Assembly: GCF_001632365.1 (NCBI RefSeq)
Contig: NW_024468559.1
Coordinates: forward strand, 9,653-73,652
Reading direction: 5' to 3'
DNA from: Laetiporus sulphureus 93-53
Taxonomy: Eukaryota; Basidiomycota; Agaricomycetes; Polyporales; Laetiporaceae
Length of the DNA: 64,000 bases
Shown here: positions 13,787 to 24,840 of the stretch, one piece after another
How the letters are laid out: each line of letters starts with the position of its first letter
How positions within the stretch are numbered: position 1 is the first letter of the stretch
Made by a program: the position numbers and the translations under genes
Notes under the pieces: model-generated
Seen by the model: the letters and a program-made list of their open reading frames with translations, nothing else
What the model was told of the DNA's origin: nothing
The model's database searches: none

Positions 13787-13822
13787 AACTACGACAACGC
13801 CAGGATAGGCGCGAAGCTGGTT
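13787..13822 (+). repeat. Short copy of the fucose synthase 3' coding end
   Basis: About 36 bases (AACTACGACAACGCCAGGAT and following) match 10579-10613 in the last fucose synthase exon with four or five mismatches. The match ends where the original stop codon region begins. It looks like a tiny duplicated gene fragment. A chance match is unlikely at this length but not excluded. Confidence 0.5.
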
Positions 13823-16800
13823 CCAGAATGGTCGACGAGAGTACAACTAGAACCCTTTTGCCAGCATAGCAGACCAAGTATTCGGCGACCAGGGGACTTA
13901 GGAGATGCCTTGAGTGAACGTGGCGTACGCATGTTCCTCCCCAACGTCGGAATGGGCGGGATGCCGCATCGTTCGTCGAGCTCCCAGCCGTGTCATCGTA
14001 CAATCGTCAGATGGAATCACGAGCATAGAGTAAGATCCAGCCACACGTGAACGCAAGGATCCGCGCGAAGGTGGGGAGTATCGTCCGCCCCAGGAACACC
14101 GTCCAGCAGAGGAGCAAAAGCGTTGCACGAACAGGAGGGAAGGTAGGATCGTCGCGCGCACACCGCACACCCTATATATCTGCGGGGATAAGGGTCACTC
14201 ACGCAGCTCGCCAGCGTCATCCACATGCGTCGAGCAGTCAATGAAGGTTGCCTCATGGCCAGTCACAAGGCTTATCATGGAGGTACTCCAGGCCTCCGAG
14301 ATTATAGCGCCCTGAACAGCTGGTCCAGTCGTCGCAGAGGACGCAGTGCTATTCGTCGCACCGTCCTTCAGCTTTGCGGTAGCAGCCTTACTGTCGCTCG
14401 CACTCATGGCGGCTTCAGTCTTCGCTTTTGGGCATTCATGGTAAGTTTTCATCGATGGACACTGCACCGATCGGTCGCACGCTGGGAAAACAAAGAATGG
14501 AGCATCCAGTATGTATCGAGACATTGGCGTGGGAGAGCAGATATTGACATCGTCTGCAGATGAGCGCGGAACCGCCAATGCACCCACCCGTACTGCCGCA
14601 CCAAAGCGTGAAGACCTCGCATTCCCTAGTAATTCCTCAGCCGGGACGGATGAAGTTTTCAACGGTAACGTTGGTTTCGAGTATGTACCCGATATTGAGC
14701 TGACAGAATCGCAGATAACACACGTCAGCGTGAAGTCGGTTCTACGCGCAGCCGTGGAATCCGCGCTGCTCTGTGTGACATTGTGGTAGTCATGCTGGTG
14801 GTCGCCTGCCTCGTCTGGGCCAGCAGCAAATATGGCCTTTGCCGTGTTCTGATATGCCTGTTTACCGGTGCCGTGTTTGTTATGGCCGTCGTCGACGACT
14901 TCGAGAGACACCTTCAACGCACGCAGCGCCGTCATTCCTGCAATATAGCCCTTGGAAGATCGCTTGCCCTGTGCACGAATAGCTGTGTAACCTATCGGAA
15001 CGTGTCATGTACATCAAGATATGTCAACGAAGAACAACGTCCGAAATCCATAATAGGGATTTTACTCCCCAAAGGCCATCGTTGCCCGAATGTGCGTTTA
15101 TTGTGGAACCAACGCGTCGTCGGCGAAACGCACTATGAGGATGCTGTTGCTTTTGTTTCAGACCTGCGCACCAGTAACGGCTTCTGCAAGATACCACAGA
15201 TGCTATGGCAGGTACAGGCGGCGTATAGCGTTTTCTGTGTGCCCGTTATCTCCTTCCCTTCCTTGTCACAGAGTAGAAGTGTTTTGACGAGTCGAACACC
15301 AGTCTAGACTTTGTAACCGAGCTTCAGAGACTCGGTGCGATCAAAGTTAAAACCTATTCTCGGCACCTTCGATTCCCGGCCCTTGATCGGAAATCAGAGC
15401 AGAAATCAAGTTAAAAAAACTACACCGCGAGATCCCAGGCCTACTGGTTGGGCAGATATATCGCGTTCTTCTTGCGCGTTCAAAGATGTTGGCCGACAGC
15501 AGGTCCCGATATATGCTGATGCCCATGCTCGCTACTAGCTAGCCTGTTCTTCGTCTTCGTGCGGCTTAAGACGTCATTACGATTTTCCAGGTTGAAGGAG
15601 GGTTATGTTTGTCTAGCCTGCCTGTTCTTTGGACAATACCATCGAGCACGATGCTGTCCGTGGGCGAGCGTCCAAGTTGTTCTCTCACAACCTCGCAGGT
15701 TCCGAGAGGATGCATCTGTGGGTGAGAATTGCGGGTACGCGATTGCATTAACACGATTGAACATTGAATCACCGAAGCAATGGTACCGCTCATAATGCAG
15801 AAGCCTAACAGGCTGAGACGCGGTCCAGAGCGTACCGGAGGCATACGAAGACAGAGTACGACGAGAATCGCTGCAGCCCATTGGCAGAGAGCATGTACGC
15901 GAGCCTGCCTCGAGGACGACGAAACGCCGCCGTCTTGCTCCAAATGGCAACGACTGCCTCGAGTCGAGCGAGCCGAGAGCTCGCCAGTGGGTATCGCCTT
16001 CCGTGGCGGCATCCCTGACGGGCGCCACCTGTGGAACGCGTTAGAGTTATGTAAGAGGACGCGTCTATACAGAGCACCGAGGACAACCGAGGCTGGTGAT
16101 CGAGAGAAGTAGATGCCGGTCCCGAGGCGTCGTGACTGTATCGGGGGAAGGTGAGGGAGCACTGAGAACATGTCAAGTTCAAAGCAAAGAAAGCACAGGA
16201 TTACGGGGATGGCTGTAGAGAGGCGGTGGTAGGAAGGAGGCGACGCTATCAAATGCAGTGGTGGAGCCACAGTACTGACCCGAACATTGCGCCCGAGCGG
16301 CGAGTGCCGCCGTGTGGTGTGAAGCGAATACGGCAATGGAGTGTCTTCGCACGAGGTCAAGCTGTTTCTATTGTGAAGCGGACCCGCAGGACGAGTCGTC
16401 TTGGATCTTTGCTTTTGTTCGCGTCCTCGGGCCGAGGAGGTGAAAATCAGCTAGAGACGAGCTCATTCACAAGTGGTGCGTTGCGGCGACATTGATGGGT
16501 CATGAGATGCCAATCTTCCACGGGTGCAACAATAACGTTGCGGGGCACTCGTACGCCAAAGAGCTCAGCCGCACACGCGAGAGCAGGATTTCGGGCAGCC
16601 ATCGGGGGCATTGGCTGCAGAAGCAAAGCCGCGATTCCTCTTCAGATCTGGTTTTTTTCCGCATCGGGCGGCCTGTCAAGGGGACAATTAACCGCTCTAT
16701 CCTGATGTTGACTTCGAGGCTGGGGTGTGGAACGCTAAGAAAAGTGTATTCAACTCGCGTCTCATCGCAAACAGTGGCCGTGCTGCCCGCTTTGGCGGTA

Positions 16801-16980
16801 AAGAGGAGGAATCAGCAGAAGGAAGAGAAAGAATGATTTCCGGGATCGCCGCAGACAGCGGCGGTGAGTTCCGGATAAGGCAGCCGAGGAATGCAGGACG
16901 ACGGATTTTGCCGACAATAGACATTGGCAGCTGCGGTGGGAAGCGCGCGCTCTGCACGTCAACCAGCCTTGCCTCCCCAA
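13823..16980. other. 3.2 kb without a supportable gene
   Basis: Several open frames exist. The longest are on the minus strand at 14195-14935 and 15566-16360. Neither shows a known domain, a convincing start or a consistent splice pattern. A hydrophobic stretch readable on the minus strand around 14050-14160 could be a membrane segment of a gene ending there, but I could not connect it. Parts may belong to a fast-evolving or decayed gene. Confidence 0.4.
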
Positions 16981-16987
16981 TCACACC

Positions 16988-16995
16988 TATAAAAG
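16988..16995 (+). promoter_or_regulatory. TATA box of F-box gene
   Basis: TATAAAAG lies directly upstream of the first copy of a tandemly duplicated 5' segment. The equivalent place in the second copy (about 17439-17446) reads TGTAAAGG and has lost the box. Transcription of the gene therefore probably still starts from the first copy. Confidence 0.55.
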
Positions 16996-17000
16996 CGCAA

Positions 17001-17412
17001 CTCTGTCATGGCTCTATTGTGCTGCTCCCCCAGCTCTCCTCCTCGCCGTTCTCGCCATTCTCGCCATCCTCACGGTCAGGAATTTTGTCGGACAGCTTAT
17101 GATGGGTTACCCCAGCTTCCACTACTCAGCTTTTGGTCACACGGTGCGTCACTCTCGAGATCTCGCTGCCACACAGACGCGTTGATAAAGTATATGCACA
17201 GACCATCCAGCGTGATAGCACGCCTGATCTTACGACTTTGTGTCCTAAAGATCCAAATGTACGTCCCGCTCCAACGCGGCGCCATGCAGGATCAAAGTCC
17301 ATCGTACATCTATTCAAGAGTTGCTCGCTTGCGCGCAACGAATGGTCTGTCATTGCGCAAGAGTTGCTGTTCCGCTACATTACTCTGTGCAATGAGACCA
17401 CCTGCATCCCTT
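17001..17412 (+). repeat. Tandem 5' duplication of F-box gene, copy 1
   Basis: The segment from CTCTGTCATGG through the exon encoding EWSVIAQELLFRYITL is repeated about 450 bp downstream. This copy retains the TATA box. It has lost the stretch encoding the F-box core, so its frame jumps from the Arg/His-rich lead straight to HLFKSCSL. Confidence 0.75.
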
Positions 17413-17451
17413 CACACCGCTCCATCGTTCGCGAACTCTGTAAAGGAACGA

Positions 17452-17890
17452 CTCTGCCATGGATCTATTTCTCTGTCCCCTCAGCTCTCCTCCTTGCCGT
17501 CCTCGCCGTCCTCTCGGTTGGGAAGGTTATCGGGCAGCTTTCGACGGGTTTGACGTTCTTCAGCTTCCACTACCTGGCTTTTGGCCTCACGGTATGCCAC
17601 CCTCGAGACGTCCCTGTCGTACATATGCGCTGTGTACAGACCTCTCGAGAAGATACAGTGTCCGATCTTACCGTCGTGCAACCTCCTCGAGACTCCAGTG
17701 TTCGTCCCAGTTCAACGCGATGCCATATTCCTACCGAGATTGTCATGCACATCCTCGAGATGGCATTCGATGACGCGGAACCAGAATCAAACGTTCAGCT
17801 GTTTAAGAACTGCTCGCTGGTATGTGGCGAGTGGTCAGTGATCGCGCAAAAGCTGCTGTTCCGCCATGTCACTCTGCGCAGCGAGGCCGC
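17452..17890 (+). repeat. Tandem 5' duplication of F-box gene, copy 2
   Basis: Second copy of the 17001-17412 segment. It contains the intact F-box coding stretch (IPTEIVMHILEMAF) and EWSVIAQKLLFRHVTL, and it runs straight into the rest of the gene. The period between copies is about 447-451 bp. Confidence 0.75.
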
Positions 17891-18911
17891 CAGTGTCTCC
17901 TTCCTGCAAGCGGTGGACCGTTCCACTGCTCGCGGACGTATGCTCGGCAATGCCGTTCAGTATATGCGCGTCGTCTTGGACCACAATCAACCAAATGCAT
18001 TGTCACAGAGTTCCTTCGCTCGTGCGGTCACCCTCTGTCCCCATCTTTACGACATTAATCTCGCCCTGTACGGCCAGGGTGGTCCCGGTGAGGATGTCGT
18101 TGGTGCACCAGACGCGAACCGGATGAAGCGCTCCGCTCCTTCGTTCGACGAATCCACCCTCGAGCTTCTTCGTACTGGCCCCCGTATCGCCTCGCTCCAA
18201 TTCAGCAACTGGTCGGATAACAGCTCGTCGCTCGAGCAGCTGCTCTCCATCTGGCGCTCCCTGACGAGCCTCACTATCAGCGGCACGCCGCCAAGGATTC
18301 CGCTCACCTACCCGGCACCCTTCGAGTGCTCGCTCGAGAAGTTGCGTGTCAATTTTCAGACCACGCCGTCCGTCGATTTCATGGTGTGCCTCCTGCGCAA
18401 ATCCCGGGACTCCCTGCGCGTGCTCGAGTTCGAGCGCGATCCGTCGCCCGAGATGCTCGAGTATTTTGTTCACTACCATGCTGCGAAGCTAGAGTCTCTC
18501 GCGCTCCCGACGTGCAGTGGATCTGATGGTCTGGCGGCCATCGCTCAATGCAGTTCGCTCCGCGAGCTCAGGGTCGAAAATGCATGGGTCCCGCCATCTG
18601 TATTCAAAATGCTTCCGGACACTACGGAGCACGTCGCTTTTGGCTTGGATATGGACACCGGGCTGTCACCGGTGCTGCAGACGATTAAGCGCAGCGAGAC
18701 GCTCAGGGCGGTCACGCTGCAGGTGTGGCATGGCGGAGAACGCCATCCGCAGCTAAACGCTGTCAAAATTGCATGTGCGCGGCAGGGCGTCTCGCTCAGG
18801 ATGACCACAGACGTTAGGGAGTTTCGCGCGATCTCGGTGGGTGTGGTCCGCTGTAGCGCCTTCTTGCAATGGACTGACTTGCATCGTGTTCGTATAGCGC
18901 GGCGTTCTTGA
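17625..18911 (+). CDS. F-box protein (agaricomycete type)
   Basis: From the chosen start the protein has 428 residues. IPTEIVMHILEMAF near residue 35 is an F-box core, followed by LFKNCSLVCGEWSVIAQ, the usual continuation in agaricomycete F-box proteins. The rest alternates short hydrophobic strands and helices like degenerate leucine-rich repeats (LTSLTISG, LRVLEFERD, LESLALP, LRELRVENAW). Such proteins normally recruit substrates to SCF ubiquitin ligases through Skp1. The frame stays open upstream to 17133 because the duplicated 5' segment is in the same phase. The true start and any 5' introns are therefore uncertain, and 17625 is the first Met close to the F-box. The target is unknown. 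Confidence 0.7.
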   Translation: MRCVQTSREDTVSDLTVVQPPRDSSVRPSSTRCHIPTEIVMHILEMAFDDAEPESNVQLFKNCSLVCGEWSVIAQKLLFRHVTLRSEAASVSFLQAVDRSTARGRMLGNAVQYMRVVLDHNQPNALSQSSFARAVTLCPHLYDINLALYGQGGPGEDVVGAPDANRMKRSAPSFDESTLELLRTGPRIASLQFSNWSDNSSSLEQLLSIWRSLTSLTISGTPPRIPLTYPAPFECSLEKLRVNFQTTPSVDFMVCLLRKSRDSLRVLEFERDPSPEMLEYFVHYHAAKLESLALPTCSGSDGLAAIAQCSSLRELRVENAWVPPSVFKMLPDTTEHVAFGLDMDTGLSPVLQTIKRSETLRAVTLQVWHGGERHPQLNAVKIACARQGVSLRMTTDVREFRAISVGVVRCSAFLQWTDLHRVRIARRS

Positions 18912-20704
18912 CTGGCGGGCGCGTTCTCCAGCTTCTCCCTCTTCAATACATTGAACCTCCACGCCTCGGATAACGCCCCTCAATCTACCTTCACACTCGC
19001 CTAATATCACAGCCCCCGGTCCCATATCATCCACGTTGTTCCATTAACTGCCGCTCAAGTGCGCGCTGTATTTCCTATCGGATTTTATCTGCATCCACGA
19101 TTCGATCACGACCGACCACGCGCCTTTTTTACATCGACATCGAATCACGAACGCCGCCCTCGCCGCTAAACGTCCACGTCTCAAACGCAGCATCCATTTC
19201 ATCACCATCGTCATCGTCATCATCGGTTACCACATCACCTATCACACATCTGTCTTCTGCTTCCGCCCGGCATCATCTCTCGTATAGTTCGCCCGATCAT
19301 ATGGAATCCTTGTTCCGAATTATGCGCGAGGGCTTCGAGCATTCTTTCGTTCTTTCATTCTTCGTTCTTCGCCGCAACACTCCACGCCTGCGCGCACATT
19401 CTTACATTATTCCTTAGACATGGAGTTAATATGTGAGAATGCGCGAGAGGAGACAAGCGGTGCAATTTGTATAGACTTTCTTGCGAATACCGCGAGCTCA
19501 ATGTATTTGTCCCACAGTACATCTGCAGTGGCTTACACCCCCGTCCATCAACAATTTCTCCATCGTCGGTGTTTTGCAGCGATATTCTATGCGTACTGTT
19601 AGCCGTTTAGGCGGCATTTTAGCGCAACCAGGTGAATTCGTAGCCATTTGAGCGTACTGAACCCTAGTACAGAAAGACGCCTTACCACACGCTTCCAAAA
19701 TTCCAAACTTCCCTGCTCGCAGACCCGAGCACCCGCCTTCCGATAAACTCAAGCAGGTGGCAGCGGCGCCACGGTCATCAGCGGCGACACGTACGCGTTC
19801 CATCAGCACGGTCGCCAGGCGCATTGTCGTATCACGCCGCCCACCATGTGCTTGCCCGACGCGCGCGCCCTGGTTCCTTGCGCCGCACGTCGGGTTTGGG
19901 TGCATGGAAGTTGCAGGGAACGTCGTACATGTCAAACGCCTCCTGGACGGGTTGGACGATTGACATTTGTGATTGCCGGGGTGCGGCTTTCAATTAATGA
20001 CATTGGCGGTGCTGACACAGGCTGTGGTGGACTGAGATGGTGGCGCAGGTCCTGATGCGGGTGCCATCAGGAGCCGCAGCTCGGGCTGTGATGTGATGAA
20101 GCTCACCGTTCAGCTGTGTTTCCGATGGGTTAGGATCATAGTGCGTGAAACACGGTATCAGCTGGCGAGGGCGTCCCATCAATCAAGACATCAAAGCGTT
20201 GCTCTGCGCAGCATGATGCACCAGATTCCGGGGTGGTGAGTAGCTTTGGTGTGCTTTGTCTCCCAACGAAATCTAACGGCCTGCATATAGTAGAATCTTT
20301 CGCACAGGATCCCTACCGGCCTGAATGTGCCATATTCGATCGGGCCACCGAAACCCCAATGTGGATGCGCTCGTCATGAACATGAAGGCGCATATATCGA
20401 CTTTGATCAAACACTCCTTCGTGTCTGGTCATGTGCTTTGCTCCGGAGGCGATGTCTTCACCGCTGAGACCCATCAAATTGCTCATCCATAGCGATCACG
20501 CACTAGCGAGAGTGCATCATACCGAGGCGATGCACCAGCCCGCATATAATCCCCTCAACATCAACCGAAACAGCTCGACCTCACCCATTCGCCTTCTCCG
20601 GGTCTAGTCCAGCTCCCTCTTTCGTTCTCTTCACGACAAACAGCCTGGTGCTGTCCCTTGCATTTTTTGTGAACGTTACGAGTCACGATCACGACATTAT
20701 CGAC
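18912..20704. other. 1.8 kb spacer, no gene recognised
   Basis: The first few hundred bases are C/T-rich and probably hold the F-box 3' UTR, with a short run of CATCGT repeats near 19200-19225. Small frames at 19498-19935 (minus) and 19757-20055 (plus) overlap each other and match nothing known. The last ~150 bases before 20705 should hold the promoter of the next gene. A TATAATC sequence occurs near 20544. Confidence 0.4.
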
Positions 20705-21535
20705 ATGCTGGCCAAAGTGTTTGTGTATGCGCTCCTCCCCGCCGTTATCGTCAACGCGGCACCTGCGCGGCGCGGTCGTGAGTAATCGTCGGTGGTGCTA
20801 GGATGCTGGGCTGGTGCTGATGGTGCTACAGTGTTGGATGACATCTCTTCCGTTTGGGGTGATGCGACTTCGGCAGGTATGTCTAGGTGACAAAACTGTG
20901 ATTATCATGAGTATTCACCCCGCCATGCACAGTTCACTCTGCCTACAGCGAGGCAACTTCAGCTTGTAAGTCACAGAGACGAGATGCAAATGCAAAGATA
21001 CTGATCAGCCCGCACAGACCACGAGGGAGTAGTCGACGAGTCTGGTAAGATCAATTTGCACTCGGAGACTCGACCACCTAATCAATATTGCATCTTCAGC
21101 TACGCTCATCTACGAATCCGCCACCAAGCAGCTCGGTACCTCGACCGACAAGGTCTACGCTACCGTCACCAGTACGTCTCATTCCTACTTGCATCCTGTC
21201 ATCAGTGCATCACTGACAGTCTCCCCACAGCAATCAGCAGCATGCCCATCGTAGAGGTCACCTCCGTCGGTGGCGCGGCGATCACGCTCGCAACGTCGGG
21301 CACGAGCCAGCCGGTGACGACGACCTTCGCGGGCCACACGTTCCTCGTGCCGTCCACCAGGTGAGCATTTTACCTCGGATCGGAGAGGCAAGGAGACTAA
21401 TTGGCGATACTCTCTACCAGCGCAACACACAACGCTGCTGTGGGCATGCAGGGCATGGCGGTGTCCCTCACGACGCTCGTCAGCGCGGCGACCGTCCTCG
21501 GTAGCATCTTCGCCGGCGCGCTCTTCGTGTTGTGA
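20705..21535 (+). CDS. Small secreted, probably GPI-anchored protein
   Basis: Seven exons (20705-20777, 20832-20876, 20933-20965, 21018-21044, 21100-21171, 21231-21360, 21421-21535) give 164 residues. The first ~20 residues are a signal peptide (FVYALLPAVIVNAAPA). The middle is rich in Ser, Thr, Ala and Val. The C-terminus is a hydrophobic tail (TVLGSIFAGALFVL) after a small-residue stretch, as expected for GPI attachment. The first five introns are all phase 1, and the internal exons of 45, 33, 27 and 72 nt are multiples of three. No enzymatic motif is seen, so a wall or surface role is only inferred. It ends 164 bp from the convergent Dus2 gene. Confidence 0.75.
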
Positions 21536-21699
21536 ACGGCCCTCGAGCCGGAGCAAAAATTCACGACATGTATACATGTAGTTTTGACCTTGCGATGATC
21601 CTCGTAATGTTCCACCATCCGCATGACATGGGAAACACGAACCAGGTATGCTACAGATGAGACACGATACAATGGTCTATACACAGTGATAAGGGCCCA

Positions 21700-23301
21700 T
21701 TATACTAAGAACATGGTAGACTGCGAGGCGCTGGGCGTCGGAGTGGGGGTCGTCAATTCGCCTGTGATGAAAGCGGGCATTGGCATCCGCAGCTCGTTCG
21801 CCGGCATCAGCGGTGCTCGCAGTACCGACGGGTCCGGCGTGCCTATTGGTGGCGTCTTCAGATCATCATCCACCTCCACAGGTGTTGTGTTCTGTGAGAT
21901 CTGCATCTCGTCCTGCTGCGACTGGGTCTCAAAAGTCTCAGTCGTGCTATTCGTCGGTGGCAGAAGCAGTGGCGCATATGGTCGTCTCCGGCTCTCGAGC
22001 ACGTTGACGATCTCCTGGAACTCTTCTTCGCCTGTCCAGGGCACGGCGTGCGCGTCCATGTCTTCGTAGCACTTCGCATGTTGGATGGCATCGCGAATTG
22101 CCTTGAGGTCCGCTTTCGACGCGGTAACGTGCGGACCTTTGAACTGGGAGGTGCAGAACTTGGTCGACGACCAGTGGTTATTGAGGTGTTTGCACTATGA
22201 GCGTGGATCAGCATCAAACACAGATAGTATAGAATTGACTACGAACTAGCCGGATGTATGCAGGAATGAAAGTCTTCTCAAGGTCGACCAAAGGTGTTGG
22301 AGAGAAGCAAGTCGGATTGGCCTCAGCAGCAGTGGCAATCATTACCGAATGTGCTCCTGTATCCGAGATCATTCACACAGTAAATGTAATCGGGGAGTCC
22401 GGAACGCACCTGTCACTTGTCGTATGCGTAGCGCGTCCTCAAAGCCCTCACAGTCGCCATTTTCAATGACAGCCACCCCGCGCCCCAGTCGCTCGACGAA
22501 CTCCACAATTTCGCGCAACCGCTCGATCAGCACAGGTTCGCGCTTGCGCATGCTGCGCGTGCGGCAGTGGACCGTCAGCGCGCTCACACCCGTGTCGATT
22601 ATCCGCTCGACCAACTTCAACGTCTCCTCCTGGGTGGGAAGCAGCCTGATCTTCGCAGAGATGGAGATCTCTGGCGGCATCGCCTCTCGGAGAGAAGTGA
22701 GGATGGAGCATAGGAGGTCTGGATTGCTCAATAACGCGGCACCCATCCCGGCGTGCGTCGAGAACGGCTTCGGGCAGCCGCAGTTCAAGTCAAAGCCTGC
22801 AACGTCTTGCATGACCATCTTCGCTGCCTGCACTGCGGTTTCGGGGTCGGACGAGCCGATTTGGTAGATCAAGTAAGGTTTCTCAATGGGATGGGTAGTG
22901 AAGATCGCTTTGGTTTTGCCAACGTAAGATATCACACCAGTCGATGCTAATCTGAGATGTGAGGGTCGATTCAAAAGCAAGAACTGATAGTCAACGCTCA
23001 CGGTCAACTTCCCGGGTCGTGTGCAAAATAGCTTTGTCGATAGTCTCCGGTCCCCACACCAGAGAGGCTCCATGCTTCAATGCGTATAACCGGGTCGGTA
23101 CTGCAAAGAAGGTATTCATGGATCAGAAAACACGGTATATGTCGTAAGATGAGCGGTCGCACATGCGCCGGATCTGACCATGGGAGCGAGCACAATCCCA
23201 TTCTTGTAGTCCTCCGATGTTAATGGCTCGAAATCAAGCCTTGGTCGCTTCGCCAGCCGGGGAGAAGACGGAGGAGAGGATGAATGAGCACGTCTGGACA
23301 T
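21700..23301 (-). CDS. SMM1: tRNA-dihydrouridine(20) synthase, Dus2/Smm1 type
   Basis: Five exons (23163-23301, 23002-23100, 22410-22946, 22247-22356, 21700-22194) give 459 residues. Dus enzymes are FMN-dependent reductases that convert uridine to dihydrouridine in the tRNA D-loop; Dus2 acts at position 20. Diagnostic stretches are IVLAPMVRSG at the barrel start, EKPYLIYQIGSSDPE, the FDLNCGCPKPFS signature with GMGAALL, and LTVHCRTRSMRKREP. The C-terminal ~130 residues are a Thr/Pro-rich tail with no domain I recognise. The start at MSRRAHSSS follows the family; an upstream in-frame Met at 23388 is possible. All splice sites are canonical. Confidence 0.88.
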
Positions 23302-24030
23302 GTGCAGAGACGATGGTATCTTGATATTTGGGCGTCGAAATGCCACAAGGCAGATTCTAAGCATGCGTAGAGCGGCGATGCAAAACAATTTGGTAAGTCT
23401 TTGTGGCCCTCCTGGACTCTCGGCTTAGTCAGCAAAGTGTATTGGTAGTGGCGCTTGCTATGAAACAGGCTACCACATCTTCGCGGTCGCGATAGGACAG
23501 AGTGCTATCCTCTGCTCACAGACTGCTGAAATTCTAGGTGGAAGTAATTTCTATGCTCACGCTGTTATATAGCGTGTTGCACTTATTCCTGGATTTCTTC
23601 CGTGGCTAAGCAGTCCGCGACGTCAAAACCATGGCTCTGAAAGAAGGCTTTGTAGCAGTAAGCCCAAATGTCAATGACCCAAATGTCAATTTGACACGCA
23701 TTGGTTGTAGATTCATTGGGCGGCCCATCGAACTGGTGCACGGTCACTCTTGATACTTTGCAGCATTCTGCAAGTCGTAAATAACAGTGAGAGTTTCTTT
23801 CTAACTTACTCGATAGACGCTTATGCACTCGCGCCCAATGGTTTCTCCAGTGCCCGGCGCTGCAGTATAATCAAGAACATACGGTAAAAAACCCGATTCA
23901 TGGATTCTCGTCTTTCTGCTATTCACATTTCTACGTGGTCACCATTTCGCTACGCCGAGGCGCAGACAGACCATTCATGTTCATTTACAACCGATTGAAA
24001 TTCTAGATTCTAGCGGGTTGCCGTTGTGGC
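23302..24030. other. Spacer before terpene synthase remnant
   Basis: No gene is supported. The Dus2 promoter should lie at the left end. One minus frame at 23583-23828 (81 codons) matches nothing known. The spacer ends where terpene-synthase-like sequence begins. Confidence 0.35.
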
Positions 24031-24599
24031 CTTATGCTCTCCAGTTTGTGGAGTATAAGTGGGCATGAACACCACAACGAAAGCCTACGCTTGCTTCATC
24101 TGGGACAAGTCTCGGTTCTCCGACGCAGTGTTCATGCAGGCCATCTCGTAAGTCTCTGACGTGACAGTGCGAATTCTTTGCGATACTGATTTTCTCCTCT
24201 TCAGGGATGTTATGCTCTATATGAACTACGTCACGACGTGAAGTGAGCCACACATTCGAGAGCGATTCTGACAATGTGGCTGCATACTGATTGCCTCGCT
24301 TCGCAGTGATACACTGTCTCTCTACAAGGAGGAGCTTGCTGGGGATACGGATACCTACATCCAAGAGCGTGCATCTGTAACCAGAAAGTCTGTTCCGGAG
24401 ACACTTCAGGCTGTCGTCAGTGACACCGTCGCGGCTGTTGAACGTATCCGTGGTATTCTGGGCGAAGGAGAAGCAAGGGACGCATGGGGCAATTTTGGGG
24501 CGAGCTATATCGGTGTTTACATGGTCAACCCTTGATATCACCTCAAGGATGTGCTCGGAAGAGAATATCTCATGGACGGCTCTGCCTCCGCGTAATAGT
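24031..24599 (+). pseudogene. 3' fragment of terpene synthase gene
   Basis: The segment corresponds to the last part of the complete gene at 52238-53363. It shares AYACFIWDK, a YKEELAGDT-type metal-binding segment, ERASVT and RIRGILGEGEARDAW, with introns at the same places. The N-terminal half is absent. A frame change lies before AYACFIWDK (about 24050-24075), a TGA at 24533-24535 interrupts the end, and the 5' splice site after LYMNYV is altered. It is a dead paralogous fragment of a trichodiene-synthase-like gene. Confidence 0.8.
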
Positions 24600-24840
24600 G
24601 GATGTGGAAGAGCACCTCATGAGAGCTCATCAGAAATAGACAGGTTCTCTCTTCTCTTACGACAGACAAACAAACATAGCTCTAATGACCGCTATTAACA
24701 TATTGAACCTTCATGCAGACTTGTTAACATGTGCATTAATTCGTTGAAATGGGCAGATCGTCTGAAAAATGGTGAACTGCTAGACGTGTTGCTCACACAT
24801 TGTCCATGGAATTTTCGAAAAAGTGGATTCCTTCATCTAA

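Noticed and set aside
14195..14935. 246-codon minus-strand frame
   Set aside because: Acceptable composition but no domain, no clear start, and its downstream continuation needs an implausibly short intron. Not enough to call a gene.
15566..16360. 264-codon minus-strand frame
   Set aside because: Overlapped by open frames in other phases, with no motif and no consistent splicing.
14195..16360. Possible single multi-exon membrane protein gene on the minus strand
   Set aside because: Hydrophobic patches exist, but exon joins could not be made to agree in frame.
19498..20055. Overlapping frames on both strands
   Set aside because: Mutual shadows in GC-rich DNA, with no family resemblance.
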